DNA of 64,000 nucleotides. It comes from Enoplolaimus lenunculus. Lineage: Eukaryota; Nematoda; Enoplea; Enoplida; Thoracostomopsidae. Shown here piece by piece: positions 11,184 through 24,900 of this stretch (position 1 is its first letter; every line of letters begins with the position of its first letter). The notes beneath the pieces are model-generated. The model worked only from the letters and a program-made list of their open reading frames with translations, had not been told where the DNA came from and did not search any database. The stretch covers positions 186,001 through 250,000 of the forward strand of contig JASANG010003379.1 in NCBI GenBank assembly GCA_030248215.1, read 5' to 3'. The position numbers and the translations under genes were made by a program.

Positions 11184-12370
11184 AAAACTTTTAAACCTAT
11201 TACTTAAAATTATATCACTGTGTGGTGTGCATTAGATATGTGAACAAAACAAACCGCGTGCTTTAAAACGCTAAAAAGTGCACCACCTTAGAATTTTCTA
11301 TCCTAAATCCGATTCAATGAAGTCACTGGAAAAGAAAAAAGAATTGATTATAGATGCTAATCGTGAGAGAAGTGAGTAAGACGAGTTTTGATCTTTATAT
11401 AAATTTTTAGAAAATTACACCGTTTTAGAATTGCCATGAATAAAATCCGCTTTTTCTCGGGTATTTTCAGCTTTTTTCCGGACACGGACATTCAATTTAT
11501 GCCGGCAACATAAAAGCTTCAGCAATAACTATCAAACAAAATGGTTCAAAAATCAAAAACCAGAATCGCCTTTGACGATACCTACATAATTAATAATAGT
11601 TCAAGGTACCTAGGTTTAAAAATTTACTTATATAAGTAGATTTATATATAAGCCTAAATTATACGCTTTGTGAAAGCTGCGGACCGTTAGTGCGTAAACT
11701 CAGAAATATAAGTTGTTAAGGGACACATGCCGCTAAATTTGAACCTCAAACTGTGAATTATTGACCAGTACCTATACATAGAGTTTACGGCACACCGCTT
11801 CCATTTGAGTAAGACACCATAATGACCACATAAGAAACTAAGGTGTTTGCAAAATGTAGCGTTATTGCCATTGCTAAAACAGGAAGTATTTTGAGGGGTT
11901 TTGTATATAAAGTTGTAGTAGGTTGATTGGTAATGCCGAGCTGCTTTATTGTTGCACAAAAGAAATTGCGTCATATTATTGAATGTCGTGTATTTCTTGC
12001 GAGTGAATGGAACAGTTTATTCTGTTAATCTGAAATTTGTTCTAATTGTTCGCCAAAGTACCGCAATGAGGGCTGGTTGTTTCCACAAAAATTGAATTGA
12101 TCCCAAAAACGGATTTTTCCGTTTTATCCAGAAAATACGGAAATAAGAGAATCAAATGACTGTTTTAAGTGAGCATATAAAGTTTGGTCCATGTAAAGAT
12201 CAAAAGTCTAAAAATATCTTATGGGTTTGAGCTCGGCAAAAATCTTGTAAGTAACAATGAGTATATATTTGTAGTCTCATTGCTATATGATCACAAGTTG
12301 AGTTCGAAACAAAGCGCTATACAGTTGGCATTAATACATTATACAAAAACCATCAAAATTAAAATATACC
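11184..12370. other. Intergenic, nothing recognised
   Basis: AT-rich. A 95-codon frame on the minus strand (11687-11974) has no motif, signal peptide or splice support, and I do not call it a gene. Confidence 0.4.
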
Positions 12371-12399
12371 TATAGTTTACAATTGGGCGCGACCAGAGT

Positions 12400-12770
12400 T
12401 TAAAAATACCGTAGCCGTAGTCGGTGGTCAACAACAGTTACCGAAACCGGAAGTGAAGCCGGAGGTGATGTAAAATTATGTAGTTAAAACGATGCTTAAT
12501 ACGTTAATTTTAGCAAATATATGTAATGGATTGCTTAATTGTATAGTTTTAAGTTTAGTTATAATGATATCTTGGCAATTCTCTCTTGAAGATTATGCCA
12601 AAAGTTAAAACGAAACGCGCCCAACAGATAAATTCGGTAAAAACTGTGTAAAAATGTGATCGCTGAAATTGCCAAAACCTTCGGCAAAAAGTCTACTCGA
12701 AACGCAATCGGAGATCGATTTTCTGCAGGTGCCGGACGCACACCTACGGTTGTACCCTGTTTTACAGCAA
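12400..12770. mobile_element. Degenerate hAT-like MITE
   Basis: Rich in CCGGA/TCCGG-type words at the left (ACCGAAACCGGAAGTG). The right end CGGTTGTACCCTGTTTTA resembles the inverted CAGGGTGCAACCGG end of the hAT-like family at 33619, 34337, 51418 and 62221. Boundaries are approximate. Confidence 0.45.
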
Positions 12771-13170
12771 ATATTTTAAGACCAAAGAGGTGCGACTCAT
12801 CAGCAAAAAAATCGTGACTAAACTTAGGCCTCTATTGAAGTTTCAAAAATTACGTCTGCCTATAAAATGGGTATTAATACAAAATCTAGTAAATCATCGC
12901 TTGCGACACATGAAGATGGAAATTGTTTAAATTAGAGGTATAATAAATACCAATTTCTTTCAGTTTTCCGCGACGTTTTGTCATTGTTTTTTTACGTAAG
13001 CTGTTTGATAAAATTAAAACCAAAAAACCGTCTACTCCGTTGCTTTTTTTGCGGTGCCCAATCCTGGCCACAAGTGACCGCCCACGCAAAATGTCTTATA
13101 GGCATGTGCCCTATAAAAAACATAGTACAAACACTGGAAACAGATGTTTCGCATTTTATATACAAAATTT

Positions 13171-13250
13171 GGCCAGTCTATAGAACAGGGCCCTATCAGT
13201 AGTATGAGCATATTTCTAATCCTGTCTAAGTAAAAAATTAATCTATGTAT
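13171..13250. mobile_element. TTAGGC-cored MITE, subfamily A, fragment
   Basis: Contains the terminal block TATAGAACAGGGCCCTATC and the GTAGTATGAGCATATTTC internal block, with few surviving hexamers. Confidence 0.45.
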
Positions 13251-13716
13251 ACTGGAGCCTGACGTTAAAGCGAAATTACTTAGGCCGTTGAAAGGGTGTT
13301 TGATGAGCGAATTTTGTTAAGTGTCTTGCTTGGTTTTACGATTCTTTTTTACGAAATCTCGGTAATTTTTTCCTCAAAATTGCGCCAACAGTGAAAACAA
13401 AACAAACAAGTTTTGAAAAACTTGCCAAATTTCATTACCGAAATTGCAGGTGTTAATGCGGCGTAATTTCCCACTGTAGTTTTCCCCCCGGAAAAAACAC
13501 AGGTGCCGGAAAAATTACGCCAGCTACGGCGCAAAGCCACGGCGTAACTTTTCTCCACTGTAATTTCCTCCTGGAAAAATTGCACCGTTGTAATTTTTCC
13601 CTACCCCGAAAGATTACACCAGCCACGGCGTAAAGTTAAAGTGTAATTTTCCTTCTTTAATTTTTCCCTTCCCAAAATTGTTACCATTTCAAGTTTTTCG
13701 TAACAACCAGGGATCT

Positions 13717-14040
13717 GTGGGTATGCGTGGTGTAGCTTGTGTATGTGCAGAGTGTGTAATGTTAAAACACATACATACTCGTGCACGTATACCACCAGAG
13801 GAAATTATGATATCGGCCGCGTGGTGCTGACATAGAGGTCCTACCGAGACGCTCGCTGGAAATTGCAGGCTCATGGATTCGGAGAAGTTTGGATTCGCGG
13901 TCCGGGGCGACCGCCTAAAGAAGGGGGAATGTGGGTATGCGTGGTGTAGCTTGTGTATGTGCAGAGTGTGTAATATTAAAACACATACATACTCGTGCAC
14001 GTATACCACCAGAGGAAATTATGATATCGGCCGCGTGGTG
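13717..14040. repeat. Two 110-bp direct repeats, about 99% identical
   Basis: 13717-13826 and 13931-14040 differ at about one base by eye (GTAATG versus GTAATA). They are separated by 104 bp of unrelated sequence. Both end inside the first part of a tRNA-like unit (GGCCGCGTGGTG). Confidence 0.85.
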
Positions 14041-14098
14041 TAATGAGTAGCGCGCTCTCGCGAGCGAGAGGTCCGAGGTTCGATTCCCGGCTTGGCCA
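14029..14098 (+). other. tRNA-like sequence (SINE head or tRNA pseudogene)
   Basis: GGCC...GGCCA acceptor ends, an A-box region GTGTAATGAGTAGCG, a hairpin CTCTCGCGAGCGAGAG in the anticodon position and a canonical B-box GGTTCGATTCCC. The acceptor pairs 6/7 with wobble but the T stem pairs only 3/5, so I read it as tRNA-derived, not functional. The same head is cut short in the upstream copy of the direct repeat. Confidence 0.55.
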
Positions 14099-14199
14099 TA
14101 TCTTTCGGAGAATTAAGAGAAAAATCATGTATATTCACAGTACTTAGGGGAAAGGGGTCGTCCCGACCGTGCAGTTCTGACAGGATCGACCGGATATTA

Positions 14200-15235
14200 A
14201 TTTTGCCAGATACAGGAACCAGGGAACAGCCGGATACCAAAAACTGACGGAGCCGGATAATGGATTCAAATCTAAAACTAGATTGTATTCAGATATCAGA
14301 ACGTAGGTTACAATTTTTCTATTTGTGGCTTAAGATACCCAAAGTGTTTGCGTGGCAAAGTTTAAGCGAAAAATTTTCAGTTGACTATCTATAACCCCTT
14401 CTCACATTGAGTTGCCTATAGGCAACTCCGCGCAGTGTATATACGGCAAATAATATATATCGCACCGTGTTTAACAATTGCAACACGTATACGTAGTACT
14501 AAATCAACACAAGATGTGAGAGCCCTCTCGGGCTCACGCCTCCCACTCCAGTCACTGGAGTTCGAATCCGAGCATAAATGTAGGTCTCAGGGGAAATGGA
14601 AAATATTCAACATAGCGTTACGTCCAGTTGCAATATTCGTGTCGCTCACGTTTCTTTTAAGGACATCCTATATTCTGGTTTTCTGTAAGTCAGAGGTTGC
14701 TATGACCAGTGATTGGATCCTCAGTCTGTCTCAGTCTAGGAAAGTCTCGGAATCTGGCAGCTCTCGGATTCTTTTTAGAATCGACACTAGAGGTCAAGGG
14801 TTCAGCAAATGCTGGTAGACCTGTAAAAATGAGAAGTTAATATTGTTGAAGCAAGTGATAAATACGAATGATGCTGTAACTTTTTTGATTTTTCTAGTGA
14901 TATCCGGAAAGTTAAAAAATCGGAGCCGGAAATACGGTCGCACCCTGATCGGAACCGGATAGTGAATTTTGCACCGGAACCGTACCGGATATAGGATCTA
15001 CATTTGTACACAGTTGGAAGTATTAGTCGTGCAAAAATATGTATTTATGAAGTTAGGATTACTGTTGGCGTGGATTTTACATTCCAGGTCAGTGTCCACT
15101 CTGAACTTGCCGGAATTCCAGTCTCTGTAATGTTTGGAACCACAAATATGTGGTTCCGTAGGTTTATAATGGAACCAGAGGTCGGTTTTTGCCGGATATT
15201 AAACCGGAACCGGGTATTCGGTTGATCAATAGTAA
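14200..15235. repeat. Cluster of degenerate hAT-like MITE fragments
   Basis: Repeated GGAACCGG/CCGGATA words, including GCCGGATACC near 14230, ACCGGAACCGTACCGG near 14973 and AACCGGAACCGGG near 15205. The frames here are repeat by-products. Confidence 0.45.
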
Positions 15236-15511
15236 CAAGATATACCTGGGAATCATGTGGCGCATCCATTTTCATGAAAACTAGCGATACGCAGCTTTTT
15301 ACAAACCTAATGCATCAAAATTCTTAATTTTTACAATGGAAAACATTAGAAAGCAAGCAGTAAGTATGTGTTACAATTGCAGCACTTTCCATGTCAAAAT
15401 ATAAGCGCTCAGTATTCACTTCTACTCTACACAACTTTAATCATCAATATAAAATCTACACAAAGGAAATAAACATTCAGATGTGTCACACACGGTTATA
15501 GGGACTTCTGC

Positions 15512-15795
15512 CAATGTTACTGTTAAGGGAGTACCAGAAAATTAAGCGTATTTCTAAGTCTAAGCGTCGCAAAAATGTGTTCTTAAGGCTAAGCCTAAGC
15601 AAAAAATTATATCTAGAATCAACACCTACTTTTATAGACCAACCAGAAACCTGGACGCCCTTTAAAGTAACAGGGGCCGGGAGTTCAATGCTGTAAATAT
15701 GGTTAAGCAAAAAATTAAATCTAGAATCAAAACCTACTCTTTATACAGACCAACCAGAAACATGGCAGCCCCTTAAAGTAACATGGGCCGGGACT
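15512..15795. mobile_element. TTAGGC-cored MITE, subfamily B, with internal tandem duplication
   Basis: The left end CCAATGTTACTGTTAAGG and right end CTTTAAAGTAACAGGGGCC are inverted copies. The distal block (GACCAACCAGAAAC...TTCAATGCTGTAAATATGG) is present twice, at about 15637-15702 and 15748-15813. This gives a partial tandem duplication of the element end plus flank. Confidence 0.65.
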
Positions 15796-15993
15796 TCAAT
15801 GCTGTAAATATGGTTAGCACAGATGTGAATGGATGGTCGATTTCTCACATTAAGATTAAGTAGAACTAGCAGTGTAACATAAGCTAAATCTGGGCTTAAA
15901 TCAAACACTCGTCGGAATTTTTCCAAAAGTTTAAAATATTTGTAACACAAGACACCGACCTTACACAACTAAAAATTTAAATGACTGAATCCT

Positions 15994-18900
15994 CTAACTA
16001 TCTGTCTCCCTGTCAGCACCCGAGAATGTTGCCCGCACGGCCTTTATCGCGTCTTGTACATCGTCGTTGGATTCAAAATCAACGTCGGGAAATTGCTGCT
16101 GTGTTTGCGACAGCACCGCGGCAAATTGTGGCGAATCAACCAACGAAGCCTCGGTCTCACGCACTTGACCAGTGATTGCTTGCGACAACAAGATAATAAA
16201 ATCAGATGGGCTCCCACCGCAAGCGGACAACACTTCGAGATACGCGTCTGCCGCTATTGTCACTCCTGAATCAGGATTACCAACGACAATGACGTTATCC
16301 TGCGGCTGTTTTTGACCTTGTGCTGACATAGCTGATCCCTGAATACTGGATTGATTTGGTAATGACGTAGTGGATTCGTTATTGTCCGTAGCAGTTGTTA
16401 GTCCGATAGCGAAAAATTTTTCCGTTTGCGGGTCCAACAAACTTGAGGCAACTTCTGAAGGCACATTACACTGTTGAGACGCTTTTGAAAGAAATGACAC
16501 AGATGCAGTGAGTAATGATAGTTGATTCTTAATTTGCGACAATTCTGTGCGTAGCGTAGCATTTTGTTCGACCAAAAGTCGCTGAATATTACTCAGTTGT
16601 CGTTGCAGCGTGTTCGTCTGATGAATATTGTTTTCAGGTTGCGTTGTCTTTGAATTTGACAACATGTGTTGTTTATTTTTGGCACTTAAATGGTTGGAAG
16701 AAGCATTGCTGCAGCCAGTTCTGTTGATTGTGACATCAGCTGATGTAGCGGGGATATCGAGAGATCGACTTGTTCGGCAAGGAAGTTGATACTGAGCGTC
16801 TGGTGAACAGCTCAAGCTAAGGTCAACATCGCTCAATTGCAGTTGCAGAGTTTCTGAAGCAGAAAAAACACGTTTTATTGTCTACAAATCAATGGTTAAA
16901 GGAAGTAGTATTTTTATTGTCTTATACTGTAGTACACAGCGCGATGCTTTTCGATTACAGGTGGTAAAAAACCACGAATTCGAAATGGTCATGACTTTTT
17001 CAATATCCCCAGAATCAAAAATGGCGTGACAGTGAGTAAGTGTACAGATACTTTACCTTTTTGATTGATCGGTTTGCAGAGTACCGATTTATGAGCAAAA
17101 CACTGCTCGTCTGTCAGACTCGCGCGTGATACTTCGGCATTTTTATTGGACTCTGTATCACTGCACGCTGCAATAATGCAATAAGCACAACAATCAATAC
17201 AATATGCAACACCGCGCTACAACTGAAGCAAATTTTGACAACGAAAGCGCCAGAAAATTCTAAAAGTCAAGTGAACACTACATGTAATAGTAAACAGCTA
17301 AAAATACTGAACCGTGTTGTAGAAGTTTAGAACACAACTTTTTTTATAACTTTCACGGCAAATTTCCGGTTCCACCACCAACTGCAGTATAAATTCCTTC
17401 TAATGCTGTTTCGGTATGCACTCTCGATAAATTTGTTCTCCGGATTAAACGTAGAGATCTGGAGAGTCAAATTTGTTACATTTCATGACTGTCAATAATA
17501 AAAAAGTTCGCTATTTCTGTAGCTGAAAATTTATTTCGCTAGCTTACCAATGGCTGGGTTTCTGAAACCGTACTGACTACCACATTATAGTTAAGTATTT
17601 GAAAGGAAATCACTTAAACAATTTATCGCTTCTGAAAGCGTACTTAAGATAAGTAAATAAATAAATCATTCACCAAGTGCAATTTCTTGAATATAAAACA
17701 AGTCTATAGCTTCCTTGTAATGACACTGGTACATAAATGGAATGTTTTTGTTTTTGTCCAAAAAGTTCAGTATTTACTTAAGCAAGTGACTTAGATAAGT
17801 ACTTAAGCAAAACTGCAATGACTGGGTATGTGAAACCTTACTTGAAAATATTTTTATGGTTAGGTATTTGCTAAACAATTACTTAATCAAATCGACTTTT
17901 CTGAAAACGTACTTAAGTTAACTGAATACTTAAGTCATTCAGGGTTTTCGCTCTGGTGCTGTCTAGCAGTTCTCGAATACTATTCTCATTCTATTAATAT
18001 TACATAACCAAGATACCTCCTTAGCATAAAGAAATACAATAAGTTCCTTCTTGTCACACAGGTACAAATTTGACATTTCTCTGCTTTTATGTAACAAGTT
18101 AAGAATTTATTTTTGTCGGCGACTTATGTTAGTATTTAGTTAAAGCTTAATTACTTATGTTATGCTTAAGTACTTGTTATAGTCACCCAGTTGATCAAAT
18201 ACATACTTGACTTTAGACCCAGGTCAATATGCATAACAAGTTTTAAAAACGATAAAATGGTTAAGTAATTGTTTGGCACATACTTAAGCAGTAAGTCTTA
18301 CTTAGGTAGGCTTTCAAAAATCCAGCCATTGTCTGTCGAACTTACCATCATCGACAGAATTTTCACCAACACTTTCCATCGGCCACACAGATATAGCGTG
18401 ACTGACTCCAGCCACAGTCGCATGTGATTCGTCCACCTCACTATCCATCACAGCTCCATTTATTGCTACCACTGCAGTTCCAGCTTTTCCTTTGTCTTCC
18501 TCTAGATTATACTGAATTTCCTCAGCTTCCTCTAGCAATGAGACGGCATTTGTACAGTCAATCATATCCTGCTCAGCAATAATACGTTGCATACTAGCGA
18601 CTGTTGGTTCACCAACCGATAAGCGATCGAATTCTGCTCGCATTAAACATGTGTAGTTGCAGAAGAACTCCACCAAATTCACAGACTCAATGCTTATAAT
18701 GCACTAAAATTAATAATAAAGTAACGTTATTTAAAAAGGTCAAACTACTTGGTCGAACTTTCTAAACCTATTTACCTTCAGTTATAAACTTTCTGGAGCA
18801 CAAGGCACTTCACGACACGATGCACACACGTTGCTATCACCATGCACGAATGAAACCGGCTGTGATCGATTACAGAGCGCTTAAAATGAAGCCCTACGTA

Positions 18901-21900
18901 GTGTGACAGGTCGCGTCAAAATGACAGCTACAGATGGGTACTGTAATGCAGCCTACCAAATTGCACGTCACGATGCTGAACAAGCAGTACTTGTTAAGGC
19001 CTTTTCCTTTGATTGATAAATCGAAGCTCAACCTGCCTTGCAGTGCTCGCTCATAATTGGCACAACTCCAATCAAAATACACAGTATTTCATCAACTGCG
19101 TAAAATCATCAGAAATGTTTCTATTTATCGATTGCAGTGGCGCAGTGCAAACCCCACTTAGAACATGCACAAAGTTAAATTAATAATTATAAAACAAACG
19201 TCCGGCTAAGATTTACTGACATCGGAAATATGAGTTCCTGATCATTTCAGAACTGTAGCAGAACGGAGACGTTTCACAGGAACATTAAATAGGTAACAAA
19301 AAACAACTCCTACCAAATACTATCACACTATGTGAAAAATTTTCCAGATCACAATTAAACACAATGCGTTAGTAAGCCATAAGTAATATTCAAATCAGAC
19401 ATCACTCACTTCAAATAACGGTCTCCTCAACAGACAAATCTTACACCGAACTTCATTAGCTGCGCCGATTTGAGTTCGCTGCCACCGTGCTAAACAAGTC
19501 CGGCCGCAAAAGTGAGCAAATTTAACTGAAGATTGGTTTGAATGAACTTCAACGCACGACACAAACTCCAACGGCCACGTCGACAAAAATGGACCACATT
19601 CTGTGATAAAAACCAGGAGAAAAAATCAATATAGGCAATACGGAAGCAAAATTTCAGCGTCAGAATTTTATGGACCACATTCTGCGATAAAAACCGACAG
19701 AAAAATCAATTAAGGCAATACGGAAGCAAAATTTCAACGTCAGAATTTTGCAATTCGTTCAGCACGATATATGCGCCTAGTTAGTTCTTTAATTCCTATG
19801 AACGAAGATACCAGAACGTGAACAAATGAACGACAGTTTGTCTCAAAAAGATTCAGTAACTTTTGCTTCCAATCTTCCAAACATTCGCGCGTAAAAGTTA
19901 CTAATACGATAAATACGACCCGCCACTTGACAAACGTCGAAATTCGGGAATACAACCTATTCTTACCAATACTGTTATGTACTTACCGTGACACAACATT
20001 GCGTATAAGTTTGAGGTTTTAGCGAAATAGTACAGGCATCGATCAGAGCAGAATGGTTTCCGTGCGAGACTCAGCTTTGAAAATGATTCATTGTCTATTT
20101 GTGAGCTAAAAATACCACACGAAACCACTGCTTCGACTGTAACCTTCTTTTGTGTTTCGCAGTATGTACAGGAATCATATGCTGAAACAACATTTAAGGC
20201 ACTGCGTTGGCTATACAATGGGTCAACGAGTTTGCAAACCTACAGCCGTTCTTGAGCTCCCGTTTTGAATGCTGGACATTAAGTATGTAAATATGAGTTA
20301 GTTAGCGATAGTTGAAGATCGACAAACCGCTTGAGCCCGAAAAATAGCGAAAAAGTATCCTTAAATGTTTTCTTTCCATCACGTTCTTGCACAACGTCAA
20401 GTTACAACTTTGAAAATGTAACCAGATTCCAATTGTCACAGGACATGATCTTAAACCTTAGGCACGAAAATTGCCATAACTTGCCAAAGCTGAAAGAATA
20501 CCGCAGTTCGCACCATTTACCAATGTAAAAACACACATAAACTTGTATCTAAAGGCTTAGAGCTGTAAATAAGAATAAATTCAGTATATAAAAATAAAAT
20601 TAGCTATATATTTCGCAGAGTTCAAAGCGGAATTGGATTATACCGGAATCGGAACAGTAAATTTAAACCGGAATCGGAACTACAAAATTTGTGACCCTAA
20701 GGATAATTTGTATTAACAAGCATAATATTGATTTTTGGTGTCAGTTGGCTGGCAAAAATTCTCAAAAACGTCGCGTGAACAAATTGGCAATCATTTTTTG
20801 GCTTTGTAAAGCTAAACTACAATCAATTACTGCTAAGTTATCTTATGTAAATTTAATAGATAAATGATGCATAATATTTATACAACATATCACAACATGA
20901 AGGCCTAAAATTAAGATGTGGAAATTCCGATTCCGATTGATTGCGCAATTGGAATCGGAAGTCGTTATCTAAATCGGAAGTTGTTTTGAATCGGAATTCT
21001 AATCGGAATCGGAATTTCGATTGCACCTTGATATTTGGGATGACTACAAATGGACATTATAATAAAACTAAGTCACATTGTTGTACATCATACGTAAAAT
21101 GAATACTGACCGTCAGATAACTTTCGTTGAATTTTTGGCCTGAATACTGTTTGCAACTCATTGTATTCTTCGAAACATGACGAATTGCAAAATTTTAAAG
21201 GCATCTCGCAGCTAACGCTATCATCTTTTGTTGGGCATAGATGCTCAAATGTAAGGTTTGACTTTGATCCGCAACTCGCACAAGCTCTACTACAATAACA
21301 CCACGATAGCCCAGCTTCTTTATAACAGTCGTCGGAACAATAGAATTGCATCTGAAACACTAATATAACTAACAGCCACGAAAATTCGACAATTGAAATG
21401 TGAGGTACTACTGAACAGAATTCGCAATACCAAAATTTAACAAAACACGTGCCTATCAACTTTCGATTTCTGAGTGTTTTATGCTTTGCTAAATATAATG
21501 TACACCTACCATTGTTCCTGCCTAGCGCGTACCTCAGCAGCAATGTATCGGAAATACAACGGCAGTGAAGAATCCCATTGAAAGACTTTTTCACACAATG
21601 AGCACTGGACGTAGGTTTCAAGTGTTGCGATGAAAGCATGAAAGCATGACGCAGTGCAAAAATGACGCGTACCCCATGTGTAATATCTATTACTTCGGAC
21701 AGGATCGATAAGAGCTACCCTAAAACACTAAATGTCAGAAAAATAAATTTAGAAAACATACTGACGCACATGTACAGGCAATTACGATAAATCGGCAATA
21801 GAATATATATGCAATTACTAGAGGAAGAGCAATCTAAACTTGGTGCAATACAAGTCAAAGCACAATCACCGTAAATAAACTGAGATAACTTGAGGTGTGG

Positions 21901-24900
21901 TTGCATATCATCTTTAAAATGTATACTATACAGACCGTTTTGTTTTAGAAGTCACAAGCAACACACTTAATTTCCTCTGCACAAGAAGCACAGCATACGC
22001 AAGGTTGTTCCTTTGAGCAATAGTTTTTGAAACAATCAGCGCTGCATACGGCTGAAATAAGATATTCAATTTTACATTATTCGGCATATTTTCAAATCAT
22101 AACTTTCGTTGTTGGAATAACACATACAATACGTCATTACATTTATTATTTAGTCACCCAATTGCATAATTAAACAACATAACAACGATACTATTATATT
22201 ATGGTTGCGCTATACTTGAAGTCTGGCGCCGTCCGCTTCTGTGCGTCACCCGAACGGCACCGCCCGTAACCGTGTGTCGCCCGAACGGCGCCGTCCGTAA
22301 CCGTCTGTCACCCGTACAACGCGGTCCGTCACCAAACGATATCGTACGTGAGTTATTTGCGTACGGTACCGCACGTCGACCGACGTCGCAGTGCGGGTGA
22401 CGGACGGCGCCGCACATCAACGAAAGCATAGCACAGCCCTTAGACTAAATAAAACGAAATCTTATGTGGAAAATAATTTATGCTGCCTAGATAGGTACGT
22501 ACTTCTTGCCACCAGCCCAAATTTAACAGACATCCCAGTTCTTCCGATATAACATACGCGATCCTGATGTGTACATGTAAATATATGTATATGTGTATGT
22601 GGATATGCATATATGTATATATATGCGTTTATGCATATATGTATAATAAATGTGTATGTATATGTGTATATGCGTACATATGTATGTGTATGTATACATG
22701 CCAGGGGCCACCGGATATTAATTTACCGGATACCGGATATACCTTGTAAATATGTGCACTGTTTAAAGTAATTGAGTCGAACAAATGTATATGTCTGGCT
22801 TCCCCACAGCTTGCAAATTTTCGCCAGGGGGCGTTTCCTGGCCCCCCCAGGAGTTTCCTGGGGTGCAGCTAATTTTGCTGGCGGGCAGTTATGTTTTTGA
22901 ATTTTTCATTCTCTTTCAGTTAATGAAAACTATAGCAGTATTACTTGCCCGCAAAGGTGATCGCAGCAAGCTGTGAAATATGTTCACTTGTCAAACACAG
23001 TTTTATGGCATTCAGGATAAGAACCGTAAACGTCCTGTATACGGTTAAGTACGTATATATGTACATATGTTGTGTCAAAACTATGGATGTGCCAATACCA
23101 AAATTTTTGCCTATGCCGATACCGATTCTTATTTTGAAATTTTGCCAATGGCGAACCGATGCCGATTCCAACTTTAGTACACCATGCTTAACAAACAGAT
23201 AGAATATTACATTACATCATTATATGAAGACTTAAACCGTAACCAACATAAACCAGTCGTAGTGGGACTACATTTATTGAGCGAAGCTCGAACACACGTA
23301 AGCAATTAAAATAATATGCAAATTAGTTGTTAGCTAACTATTCATTTATCGGTTTTGGACGTTTGTAAGCAATTTCCTCAGATTCCTCGCACCCAAAAAC
23401 CCTTCAGCCACCCTAATAATTTTTGGAATAATTTAAAAAGTCTTAATTTTGTCTTGTCAATTAAGCTAATATGTAAATTAGCTATTAGCTAACTGCTCAA
23501 TTATCGGTTTTGGGTTTGTAAACAATTTATTCAGATTCCTTGCACCCAAAAACCTTCAGTAAACCCTAATAATTATTGAAATAATTTAAAAAGTCCTAGT
23601 TTTGTCTTGTCAATTAAGCTAATATGCAAATTATACGTGTTGAATGTTTGTAAACTATGTATTCAAATTCCTCGCACCTAAAAACCGTTTAGTGCTGAAA
23701 TTATATTGCCTTTAACCTTAATAATTAGTGAAATATTTTAAAAAGTCCTAATTTAGGCTTATGAACTATGCTAATATGCAAATTAGCTATTAGCTAACTA
23801 TTCAATTATCGGTTTTGGATGTTTGTAAACTATTTATTCAAATTCCTCGCACTCCAAAACCCATTAATGCTAAAATTAGATTGCTTCTAACTGTAATTAT
23901 TAGTGAAATATTGTGGAAAGTCCTAATTTAGGCTTAATTAATTATGCAAATTAGCCTGTAGATAATACACGGCTTAAAATTTTAAAACCCCAATGCGAGT
24001 TTAACACTCTAGGATAATTGGCTTTCAAACAAAAAAAGTTTATCAAAATCGGTTCAGCCGTTCCTGGGGTTCTTTTCGGACGGACCGACAGGCGAACGGA
24101 CATCCACCTTTCGACCCCCAAGTACAAAACATAAAACGCTTCGCGAAACTCCGAGCTTCGGATCAACGATTATAATTTTAGACGAACGGTTCATTTCAAT
24201 TAATTTTTTCAAACACAAACACAAGAAAAATGTCAGTTTTCCTGACCGGACACACTGATATGCGCCCAGAAATGAAATTGATAGCATTCAAACTGAGTGT
24301 TATGTGCAAAAAGTATTTGCAAAGAATCGGCAATTTTTTTGCAGTGCCGATGCCGAAACTCACGAAAACTGACGATTATTACCGATGCCGATTAATCGGC
24401 ACATCCCTAGCAAAACTAGATTTGCAACATTTAAAAATAAATACCTGCACCCGAACCCAGATTTTTCTGGAAGAGAAACCCAGAATTTTTAAGAATACAA
24501 ACCCAGACCACCCGGACTTTTTAAACAATGCAAACCCGAACCTGGACCCGGACTTATTTTCCGGGCACACCCGGGACCGGAATTTTGATAACTTAAAAAC
24601 TGAACATGATCCTAATTTTTTAAGATAGGAAAGCATTCCTATTTCCTTCTACAGTTTTGCTTTTACATCCGACATACGATAGTTGTCTTATGAGACATGC
24701 AGGGAGTGTTTTGTTTCTAATGTATTCGACTCAGTTAGCGTTCGTTGTGCGACTATCTGATAAATTCTTTAACCTATTTAATTTACGTGCGATACAGTTA
24801 CTATTCAGAATCTAGGCGCGGGAAGTAAAATAACTACACTAATTTTATTCCGGGTATTTTGTCCGGGTATTTTTGTAATGCCCGGACCCGGATCCAGAAT

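Noticed and set aside
18894-19082. Possible extra MYM exon with cysteines
   Set aside because: Its phase does not fit between the exons 19410-19600 and 18346-18703, which join cleanly without it.
24230-24628. 132-codon open frame
   Set aside because: Runs through two MITEs (GATGTGCCGAT and CCCGGACCCGG types).
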